Assembly (NCBI GenBank): GCA_029260155.1
Contig: JAJDDU010000578.1
Location: 1-11,732, forward strand
Direction: 5' to 3'
Length of the DNA: 11,732 bases
Source of the DNA: Phycisphaerae bacterium
GTDB lineage: Bacteria > Planctomycetota > Phycisphaerae > UBA1845
This document shows, in pieces, positions 1-6,646 of the stretch; the stretch's first letter is position 1; each line of letters opens with the position of its first letter. The notes beneath the pieces are model-generated. The model was not told the origin of the DNA. It ran no database searches and saw only the letters and a list, made by a program, of their open reading frames with translations. A program made the position numbers and the translations under genes.

Positions 1-78
1 GGGGTGGTGGGGGTTGGGGGCTCCAAAACTCCCCACCTCCCGGGGGTTTGTGGGGGTTGGGGGGGGGGGGGTGGGGGG
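1..78. repeat. G-rich low-complexity tract with a 13-G homopolymer
   Basis: The plus strand is strongly G-skewed, with many runs of four or more G separated by short T- or C-containing loops, and an uninterrupted run of 13 G at 59-71. Four or more G-runs this close together could fold as a G-quadruplex. Long G homopolymers are prone to slippage in replication and sequencing, so the exact length is uncertain. Open frames through this stretch are Gly- and His/Thr-rich translations of the repeats and are not credible proteins. The tract abuts the direct-repeat array to its right and may be part of the same element. Confidence 0.75.
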
Positions 79-226
79 CACACACACTCTATCTCCCAGC
101 GGGGTCCGGGGGACACACACTCTATCTCCCAGGGCGAGTTCGGGGGGTTCGGGGCGAGTTCGCGAGTTCCGGGGACACACACTTCGCGAGTTCGCGAGTT
201 CCGGGGACACACACTTTATCTCCCAG
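75..226 (+). repeat. Array of GGGGACACACAC direct repeats with GCGAGTTC spacers
   Basis: A unit of about 24 bp begins GGGGACACACACT and ends TATCTCCCAG. It occurs at 75-99 (first bases degenerate), 109-132 and 203-226. A shortened copy at 171-184 keeps only the GGGGACACACACTT half. The DNA between copies carries five copies of GCGAGTTC, at 134-141, 154-161, 162-169, 186-193 and 194-201, two pairs of them directly abutting. Copies are all in one orientation and spacers differ in length. From memory, GGGGACA-type short intergenic repeats are common in some Planctomycetota, where they can lie near REP-associated Y1 transposases. No transposase is visible in this window, so that link is an inference. 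Confidence 0.8.
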
Positions 227-260
227 AGTCAGTGGGGAGTTCGGCGGACACCATACCTAA

Positions 261-756
261 TTCTCTGAGTGGTCACCGCCGATCCCCCGCTCGCGCTCTT
301 CCACCGCCCTCGCGATTCGCACGTCGCCCCGAATCGAACAACGCGCTCTCACCTCCAGAACACGCGTGGCTGTAGAATTCTCACGATCCACAGATCAGAC
401 CTGTAGTTATTACCATGCGGGGACGCTGCGCGCCATCCCCGCCGCCAAGACAAGAACCGCGCGCCGGAGCACGAATCGCCATGCGCAGAACGAACCCAAC
501 CGATCCCACCACCAAACGCACCCCACAACCCAGAAACCACGATTGCCGCGCGCGACGCGAACACCGTACTGACGAAACGAACCCATGCGACAGTGGCACT
601 TTAGCTTCCCCGGCCCCATTCCCGGCCCCGGCATCCCACCAACAGCGCTGTTTCGCGGCGGCCAGACGCCGCGAAAGTGTCATGCACCCCGCAGATCACG
701 GCGGCGGTCACCCAATCAGGCGACACTCAACCGCCGGAAATCGCCGATACGCACGC
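261..756. other. Long non-coding stretch upstream of the fusion glycosyltransferase
   Basis: No gene is supported here. Frames that stay open, including an in-frame extension of the downstream gene back to an ATG at 415, translate to Arg/Pro/Thr/His-rich sequence without family resemblance. A somewhat less GC-rich patch lies at 365-415 (around TTATTACC) and could hold a promoter, but no convincing -35/-10 pair stands out. The only clear structure is the hairpin at 651-676. An ATG at 682 is in frame with the downstream gene and is a possible but less likely start. Confidence 0.6.
651..676. promoter_or_regulatory. Perfect 10-bp inverted repeat (leader hairpin)
   Basis: TTTCGCGGCG at 651-660 is the exact reverse complement of CGCCGCGAAA at 667-676, with loop GCCAGA. 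The stem is very GC-rich. No T-run follows on either strand, so it does not look like a classic intrinsic terminator. It lies 80 bp before the preferred start (757) of the plus-strand glycosyltransferase and 5 bp before an alternative in-frame ATG (682). It could be a structured 5' leader or a protein-binding palindrome. The function is not known. Confidence 0.55.
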
Positions 757-3144
757 ATGGCAGCCGTTGATATCGAGGTGATCGCCCGGTTGGCGCGGCT
801 GGCGTCGGCAGCACAGCAGCCCTACCTCGTCGCGCGCACCATCCCCATCCTGGCCCAAACCCAGCCCAAAAGCGCGGAGTGGATCCTGGGCTATCTCAAA
901 ACGCTCGTCCAACTCGGCCTCAACGCAGCCGCCGGGCAACTCGTCGACCTGTTTCCTGAGAATCTGAAATGCGACCCTGCGGTGGCGGAGCTGATCCGAG
1001 GCATGGCCGAAGGTCAATCGGGAAATGTCCCGTGGTCGTCGCGTCGCCGCCGTTTCGACGCCAACCTCGTCGCGCTATCAGCGTGCGATGCTGAATTGGC
1101 CGACCAAGTCCGAGACACCTGGGCGACGGCGGTTGACCGCTTCGAAATGCACCAGTGTCGCGACGGCAACATCGCGGTATGCCGGGCGGAATCGCCATGG
1201 CCACCGACCTGGATTCCGTCGTTGGACGATCACAAGACGCTCGCGAGCAGGAGAACCAACACCGCTCGTGATGGCACCCTGCCGCCACCGCTCATCTTTG
1301 AAGGCGTCGGCTTGGGGTGGGAGATTCTCGACGCGTACGAAAAGACCCGTCGCGTGTTTTTGGACGCGTCGGCCGCAATCTACATCGTCGAACCGAACAT
1401 CGAGGCGTTGGCCATCGTGCTACACCTACACGATTGGCGAACGATCCTCGCCGACGACAGCGTGCGATGGTTCACACATACCGAAGCGACTGCACGCCTG
1501 TTAGAAGCCCTGGAGCGCGACGCGAGTTGGGCGGTCACCGATCGCTATTGCTTCGCCGGATCCCTCGACGCCCCCGCGTGCGGCGAAGTAAACACGGTGA
1601 TGCGTCAAGTCGGCGCCGCCCGCATGAAACGTGCGAACAAACTAAGGACCGAGGTCGCCCACCGCTACGCCGGTCGCGATGCTGCGTACTGGGCCAATCG
1701 ATTCGCCGATGACACATCGTCCCAGCCCCTACGGATACTGGGTGTCACATCGTTGAACACCACGTTTCTCCAATACAGCATGCGCGACTGCCTCGCCGCC
1801 CTCGAAGCCCTAGGACACGAAACACAACTCCTAATCGAACCCGCACCACACCGCGTTCTCGACCCGGTCGACGCGCTCCAAGCACAGCTCGACTTCGAGC
1901 CCGACGTGGTGCTCATCCTCAGTCGTATGCGTTACGAAATGAAGTCCCTCATCCACGAGGCCATTCCAAGCGTAACGTGGGACCAGGACGCCCTACCCTG
2001 GGTGTTCGACGAGACACATTCGCCGCAACTTGCCGACAACGATTTCCTCATGGGCTACGCCGCCGCAAACGCTGAAGAGAAATTCGGCTGGCCAACGCAC
2101 CACCTGAAGTACTGCACCATGGCGGGCAGCCCTCACACCTACGCCCAGACCCCCCTGCCCGACGACGTGCTAAAGCCATTTCGCTGCGACGTATCATACG
2201 TCAGCCACGCATCCGCCACCGTCGATCAAGAAGCAGCCCACGCGGAGACCTGGCTTCCCGACGAAGGACCGTTGCACCACCTGTTCAGAGCGACGTTGCC
2301 TCGCGTCATCCCGCAATGGAACGACGGCGGCGCATTCCCCGGATCAGTGGTTCCCGCGGTAGTCGCAACTGCCGCGCAAATGGGCTTATCCGTCAACGCC
2401 GCGGAGATCACGAAAGTCAATCTCGCTCTGCTGCGCGTCGGCGACCGCGCCTTCCGACACGTCGCGTTGCAGTGGGTTGCCGATTGGGCCGACCGCACCG
2501 GCCGGACCCTTCACATTAGGGGTAACGGATGGGACGAGCACCCCCGACTCGCACGCTACGCCCACAGTGCGACCGCCAACGGCGAAGACTTACGCAAAGT
2601 CTACCAGGCATCGAAGATCAACCTCCAATTAATGGGTTACGGCTTTCTGCACCAACGCGCGCTGGACGGATTGATGGCGTCAGCGTTCTTCATGACCCGC
2701 CGCTCCAACGCCGACGACTCAGGGCCCGCGCTGCGCGAACTGCTTGGACTGCTCGACGCCCACAACGTGACCGATGCACCCAGCCTGGCGCGTGTTCGCG
2801 ACAGAGCGGTGCGGCAGGAAATCGAATCCCGCATACTCAAGATCAATGGCGACCCGCGCATTCTGAACCCAGAAGCGATCGACGGCTGGCGAAGCACAGT
2901 GGCCGGCGACTTCGCCGACGAGATCGTACCGCACTTCGGCGACATCGCTTTTTCGTCGCGTGAGGACTTCGAGGACAAGGTCGAGCGCTTCCTCGCTCAA
3001 CCCGACACGCGAAGGCAATACGCCGCCGCAATGAGAACCGCCCTCGTTGACCGCTATTCGTACGAGACCCGCATGACGCAGATGATCGACCTCCTCCGCA
3101 GCGGATTCGCGATCGAGGCGCAACGCCCGTGCGCCTTGGCGTAA
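757..3144 (+). CDS. Large glycosyltransferase-like fusion: Maf/DUF115-like N-terminus with CgeB-like C-terminal domain
   Basis: Predicted 795-residue cytoplasmic protein, probably transferring sugar onto a surface glycan or protein; donor and acceptor cannot be read. Residues 1-90 look helical and repeat-like. Around 181-260, FEGVGLGWEI followed by IYIVEPNIEALAIVLHLHDW and a D-x-R segment resembles the nucleotide-fold part of Maf/DUF115 (motility-associated glycosyltransferase) proteins. A Rossmann-like half of a GT-B fold starts near 325 (LRILGV). At 609-648, the segment with VYQASKINLQL, FLHQRALDGLMASAFFM matches the C-terminal donor-binding region of CgeB/glycosyl-transferase-1 proteins (H632 and D637 of the HQRALD stretch). 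There is no signal peptide or membrane segment. The start at 757 is chosen because upstream translation looks non-coding; no Shine-Dalgarno is visible, so 682 remains possible. It converges with the radical SAM operon. The family call is good; the fusion reading is an inference. Confidence 0.85.
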   Translation: MAAVDIEVIARLARLASAAQQPYLVARTIPILAQTQPKSAEWILGYLKTLVQLGLNAAAGQLVDLFPENLKCDPAVAELIRGMAEGQSGNVPWSSRRRRFDANLVALSACDAELADQVRDTWATAVDRFEMHQCRDGNIAVCRAESPWPPTWIPSLDDHKTLASRRTNTARDGTLPPPLIFEGVGLGWEILDAYEKTRRVFLDASAAIYIVEPNIEALAIVLHLHDWRTILADDSVRWFTHTEATARLLEALERDASWAVTDRYCFAGSLDAPACGEVNTVMRQVGAARMKRANKLRTEVAHRYAGRDAAYWANRFADDTSSQPLRILGVTSLNTTFLQYSMRDCLAALEALGHETQLLIEPAPHRVLDPVDALQAQLDFEPDVVLILSRMRYEMKSLIHEAIPSVTWDQDALPWVFDETHSPQLADNDFLMGYAAANAEEKFGWPTHHLKYCTMAGSPHTYAQTPLPDDVLKPFRCDVSYVSHASATVDQEAAHAETWLPDEGPLHHLFRATLPRVIPQWNDGGAFPGSVVPAVVATAAQMGLSVNAAEITKVNLALLRVGDRAFRHVALQWVADWADRTGRTLHIRGNGWDEHPRLARYAHSATANGEDLRKVYQASKINLQLMGYGFLHQRALDGLMASAFFMTRRSNADDSGPALRELLGLLDAHNVTDAPSLARVRDRAVRQEIESRILKINGDPRILNPEAIDGWRSTVAGDFADEIVPHFGDIAFSSREDFEDKVERFLAQPDTRRQYAAAMRTALVDRYSYETRMTQMIDLLRSGFAIEAQRPCALA

Positions 3145-3175
3145 CGAACCACAAATCTCACCCCCCAGCTTGGCA

Positions 3176-3191
3176 GTGTCGCGTGCGACAC
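3176..3191. terminator. Short hairpin between convergent genes, possible bidirectional terminator
   Basis: GTGTCG and CGACAC pair perfectly around a CGTG loop, in the 82-bp gap between the stop codons of the convergent glycosyltransferase fusion and the last operon gene. The position suits a shared terminator. The stem is only 6 bp (7 if the loop is squeezed) and no T-tract follows on either strand, so the call is tentative. Confidence 0.3.
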
Positions 3192-3226
3192 GAACACACC
3201 CAGAGTTCGAGTTCGGCAGTGATCCC

Positions 3227-4558
3227 CTAACCGGAAATGGCGACGGTGGCGGGTCGGTAGATACAGTCTGCGGCGCAACTCGCACATCGACCGCCGCTCA
3301 CATCGTGTTGCACCGCGCGGGCTGCGGGCGAACGCCAGATCGTCTCAATGTCGTCCGTTCTCAGCGAGCCCAACCCAACGTGCGAATGGCAGCACACGAA
3401 TACGTCGCCATTCGTTTCGACGTAAATACTGTCGCGATCCATCGTGCATGGCTTGGTAACGATCGCGTCCGGAATCAGGTCGGGAAACAGCATGCGCAAA
3501 CGGTCGAGATGAACGCGGACCGGCATGTGCTCCTGAATCCACCGGACCTGCTGTTCGATCAGGTCCCGATCAAGCAGGTGCGACACCAGCGTATCCACGC
3601 CGATCTCGACGGTGTCCACGCCCATCGACGCGCCCAACTTGACCAGTGCGGAAATCTCATGCTGCGTCTCCGGGATCACGACCATGCTCATATGCACTTC
3701 GAGATCCGCGTTGCGCTCGTCGCGTATCGCGATAGTGCGTTCAATGTTCCGCATGACCGTTTCGTGCTTGTCTTGGCCCGTCACCGTTTCGTAGGTCTTC
3801 GGCGTCGAAGCCACCACCGAGTTGTAAACCACGCCACCCGTCCGGCAGAAAACGTCAGCCCAGCCATCGTCGAAGCAAATGCCGTTCGTCGTCACCGACA
3901 GCGCGATGTGCGGATAGTCCTCCGCAATGCGACGCGCAAACGGATACGAAGGCCGATACGCCGTCACCTCACCGCCGACCAGATCGATCAACCCGACATG
4001 CGGATAGATCGGCAGAAGCTTCTCCTCAAAAATCACAGGATCCATGCGTTCCGTGAAGTCGGTCTGATAGCAAAACGAGCAGCGAATATTGCACGTCTTG
4101 CACATCACGATTGTGGCTTTCCTGATGTCAGCCAACGAACGGTCGAATCCCACCGCGCCATCGCGCGGCACGTTCGCTTTGATGAACGCATCACGTGGCG
4201 AAACAACCGCGACGTCAGGTGCGACCTGTCGCACCTTTGCAGCCAGCGTCAGCCCCATCTCAGGCCGCCGCGCACAAATCAACACGTGCGTGGGTCGCCA
4301 AGCGTCCATGGCATCCGGGAGCGTTTTGCAGTCCGTCGAACCGCCCAGAGGCCGATCGTCGGCATAACCCACAAAAACGCGCCGCCCGAGCAGGTTCTTT
4401 CGGACCAGGTCCATAACCACCAGCCGCGCGTGACGGCCGCCCGGATAGACCAACAGACGGGCCGCCGGCGGTAGCGAAACCGCGGCGCACTGCAGAAAAC
4501 TGCCCGAAGTGTCAGCCTCAAGCGTGTCCGAAGCTTGTTGCAAGACGTTCAGAGACAT
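3227..4558 (-). CDS. Radical SAM/SPASM protein with an N-terminal Rossmann-like domain (fourth gene of operon)
   Basis: 443 residues. The core radical SAM motif is CNIRCSFC (C156, C160, C163), which would bind the 4Fe-4S cluster that cleaves S-adenosylmethionine, followed by GGE (195-197). The C-terminal SPASM/twitch region has C371, C389-C390, C425, C428 and C432, suggesting at least one auxiliary Fe-S cluster. Before the barrel, residues 33-125 form an extra domain (LLVYPGGRHARL, then GYADDRPLGG, then VAVVSP) resembling the C-terminal Rossmann domain of the preceding methyltransferase. The ATG start lies one codon after that gene's TAG stop, in the same frame, with GGAGAG about 12 nt upstream, so translation is probably coupled. 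The substrate is unknown; SPASM proteins act on peptides or small molecules, and the setting suggests a glycan or its precursor. Family call firm, role inferred. Confidence 0.93.
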   Translation of the reverse strand: MSLNVLQQASDTLEADTSGSFLQCAAVSLPPAARLLVYPGGRHARLVVMDLVRKNLLGRRVFVGYADDRPLGGSTDCKTLPDAMDAWRPTHVLICARRPEMGLTLAAKVRQVAPDVAVVSPRDAFIKANVPRDGAVGFDRSLADIRKATIVMCKTCNIRCSFCYQTDFTERMDPVIFEEKLLPIYPHVGLIDLVGGEVTAYRPSYPFARRIAEDYPHIALSVTTNGICFDDGWADVFCRTGGVVYNSVVASTPKTYETVTGQDKHETVMRNIERTIAIRDERNADLEVHMSMVVIPETQHEISALVKLGASMGVDTVEIGVDTLVSHLLDRDLIEQQVRWIQEHMPVRVHLDRLRMLFPDLIPDAIVTKPCTMDRDSIYVETNGDVFVCCHSHVGLGSLRTDDIETIWRSPAARAVQHDVSGGRCASCAADCIYRPATVAISG

Positions 4559-4561
4559 GCG

Positions 4562-5683
4562 CTAGGAGCTCTCCGGCAACAAACCCGGAGTAACCACGGG
4601 GACACGATCGCCAAAGACCTCAACCGCCCTACGTCGCAGCACATCGGATTGATGCCAGGACGAAATCACGACGGCGCCGAGCGCATCAGCCTCCACATCC
4701 TCCGGCCGGCGCACCGCCAACCCCGCCACCGCACCCACGACTGGAATCCGATCGTCCAACACGCACGCAACTTCCACACCCCCGATGTCCGCAACCTGCT
4801 CCATCAGCCAAGGCGTAAACGTCCCCGCCCCAAACAGCGCAATGGGCTTGTCGACGGTCTCCGCCAAGGCACCCCAAGTCTCGCGAAGCTCTTCGCGCCG
4901 GCGGCGAATGTCGATCGGAAACTCCTGATCGATCGTCTCTTCGAAAATGTGATGCGCGCCGAACTCACCGGGCTCGACGAACACGTAGTGATCACGCCCG
5001 CCGGGCTTACACTCGATGTGCTCGTCGATGATGCTGAACCCTGCCGTCGAGAGCAATTGGCGTACCATGGCAGGGTTGAACGACCACACGCCATGGGCGC
5101 CCGTGGCATAGCGGTCCAATCTCGAAAGCGGAGCCTCGTCGTCCGGAAGATCCACCGCGCTGCTGAGCAACATCGTCCCGCGACACCGCGAGCGCAACGC
5201 GTGCAGTGAACCCAGCGGATCTACCAAGTGGTAAAGCAGATTAAAACACAAAACAACGTCAAAAGTCTCGTCCGGGCAGTGACGCTCCAACCCGCCACAG
5301 TGAAACGACACACTGTCAAGCCTCATCGCGTGCCGGACGAACTCAGCACGGTCGTAGTTGAAGCGGTTTCGCTCCACGCCCACGACCCGCTTCGCCCCGC
5401 GTTTCGCCGCCCAAAACGACAGCAGCCCATCCGCGCATCCCAGATCGAGAACACTCTGTCCCGCAAGGTCAGTCGGCAGGTGTTTTTCAACGTAGGCAAT
5501 CAATTCCCGGCTGCACCCGTCGATGCTGCGCACCACCGGATTGGCTTCGTAATCCTCCGCAAATCGCGTCCGCAAGCCGGGCTCGACCTCGACATCGTGA
5601 TACCAAATCCGCCGACGGCGAAGCTCATCTTCCAGCGAACGCAGCGTAGCGACGGATGGCGAATTCGATAGAGTTGTGTCCAC
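4562..5683 (-). CDS. Class I SAM methyltransferase (DUF1698/CmoB-like core) with C-terminal Rossmann domain
   Basis: 373 residues. An N-terminal WYHDVEVEPGLRTR segment (27-40) and the methyltransferase core resemble the DUF1698/CmoB-like group. SAM-binding motif I is VLDLGCADG (78-86), with the acidic ribose-binding residue in VGVERN (101-106) and FDVVLCFNLLYHL (141-153) as motif IV. Residues 279-373 form a second Rossmann-like domain starting IALFGAGTFT and containing CVLDDRIPVVGAVAG. This resembles the C-terminal domain of sugar C-methyltransferases. The start is GTG, only one codon after the upstream TGA and in the same frame; AAAGGA lies about 12 nt before it. True CmoB modifies tRNA, but the extra domain and the glycan locus argue for a sugar or small-molecule substrate. 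Methyltransferase fold certain; acceptor unknown. Confidence 0.92.
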   Translation of the reverse strand: MDTTLSNSPSVATLRSLEDELRRRRIWYHDVEVEPGLRTRFAEDYEANPVVRSIDGCSRELIAYVEKHLPTDLAGQSVLDLGCADGLLSFWAAKRGAKRVVGVERNRFNYDRAEFVRHAMRLDSVSFHCGGLERHCPDETFDVVLCFNLLYHLVDPLGSLHALRSRCRGTMLLSSAVDLPDDEAPLSRLDRYATGAHGVWSFNPAMVRQLLSTAGFSIIDEHIECKPGGRDHYVFVEPGEFGAHHIFEETIDQEFPIDIRRRREELRETWGALAETVDKPIALFGAGTFTPWLMEQVADIGGVEVACVLDDRIPVVGAVAGLAVRRPEDVEADALGAVVISSWHQSDVLRRRAVEVFGDRVPVVTPGLLPESS

Positions 5684-5686
5684 GGG

Positions 5687-6646
5687 TCAATTGCATCCTT
5701 TACAAATATCCAAACCCATTCGCCGCCCCTTGCGCGCGGCCCTCTGAAACACCTCGGACTCCATGATCTTCCGAAGGCTGCCCACTTCCACAATGTTGCC
5801 AAGACGGTTGCGGTGTAGCATGTCGTGACAACACACCGTCACGTCTCCTTCCGGGCTAACCCCCGGCGCGCCGAGATCGCAGCGACTCTGCTCTTCCGCT
5901 GGTACAAGCACCCCGTCCACGATGCTGAACCGCGCCGGATTCTCCCCGCCTTTCGGCACCGCCTTGGCGATCGCGACCAGGTCCACAGTGCGCGCAAGCG
6001 ACGGCATGAAGTAACCCATGCGCTTGGGAAACCAGCGCGTAAAGCCCAGCCCACGAAGATACACGGCGATCTCGTCGACCTGATTCTCGTTGTGCGCCGT
6101 CACGACCGTATCCATCAGGCACTTCATCGACGAATGTTTCGCCTGCAGAGCAGCCATCTCAGGGAGATTGGCCTTGACCATGTCCGTGCGAATGCCAGGC
6201 CCGATCTTCGACTGCACGTCTTGATCGAGGGCGTCGATCGTAATCAAGAACTCCACCGTTTGACCCGTCACGTCGCAGCGATCCAACGCGGCGCTCAGGC
6301 GATCGAAATCGATCGGCATGAACAGCTTCGTCGCAGTGCTGCTGTTCATACCCCGCTCCGCAATCCCCGCCAGGAAGTCGGGATACTTCGGATGCAGCAA
6401 CGACTCGCCGCTTTGATACAGATAGACCAGTTCATAGCCCTCACGCTGCAGAACGTCCGCGATGGCGAAGAACGTCTCTTCGTTCATTAACTTCGATTCA
6501 ACCAACCCCGCCGCCTGATGCAAGCAGTACACGCAGTCCGCCCCACAGCCCGTGCAAATATCCAGCAGAACATGGTTGGCGTACTCCGACGGATCGCGAC
6601 CGGCGAGGCGGTACTCGGCTTTCCTCTTTTCCGAAACGCTGTTCAA
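5687..6646 (-). CDS. Radical SAM/SPASM protein starting at TTG (second gene of operon)
   Basis: 319 residues. CGADCVYC (C34, C38, C41) is the radical SAM cluster motif and SGE (79-81) the SAM-binding segment. The C-terminal part has C256, C272-C273 and a terminal C315-x2-C318, around PEGDVTVCCHDM and RLGNIVEVGSLRKIM. This is a SPASM/twitch pattern enough for one auxiliary cluster, ending right at the last residue. The TTG start is chosen because it overlaps the upstream stop as TTGA and has GGAGGAGG 7 nt before it; earlier in-frame starts would run Gly/Arg-rich sequence inside the upstream gene. Unlike the other radical SAM protein in the operon it has no N-terminal Rossmann domain. The substrate is not evident. 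Membership of the family is secure; a role in glycan decoration is inferred from neighbours. Confidence 0.93.
   Translation of the reverse strand: MNSVSEKRKAEYRLAGRDPSEYANHVLLDICTGCGADCVYCLHQAAGLVESKLMNEETFFAIADVLQREGYELVYLYQSGESLLHPKYPDFLAGIAERGMNSSTATKLFMPIDFDRLSAALDRCDVTGQTVEFLITIDALDQDVQSKIGPGIRTDMVKANLPEMAALQAKHSSMKCLMDTVVTAHNENQVDEIAVYLRGLGFTRWFPKRMGYFMPSLARTVDLVAIAKAVPKGGENPARFSIVDGVLVPAEEQSRCDLGAPGVSPEGDVTVCCHDMLHRNRLGNIVEVGSLRKIMESEVFQRAARKGRRMGLDICKGCN

Noticed and set aside
75..226. CRISPR array
   Set aside because: Only three or four imperfect copies, one truncated. Spacers are unequal and themselves repetitive, and no cas gene is in the window.
415..756. N-terminal extension of the fusion glycosyltransferase to an ATG at 415
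   Set aside because: The added 114 residues are Arg/Pro/Thr/His-rich, look like translated non-coding high-GC DNA, and match no domain. The family-like sequence begins at 757.
4183..4462. The N-terminal domain of the last radical SAM protein as a cobalamin-binding domain
   Set aside because: B12-dependent radical SAM proteins also have an N-terminal Rossmann fold, but no typical B12-binding pattern is visible and the segment looks more like the methyltransferase C-terminal domain next door.
3170..4474. Long plus-strand open frame opposite the last radical SAM gene
   Set aside because: It is antisense to a clear radical SAM/SPASM gene, is Arg/His-rich and has no domain. Long antisense frames are expected in GC-rich DNA.
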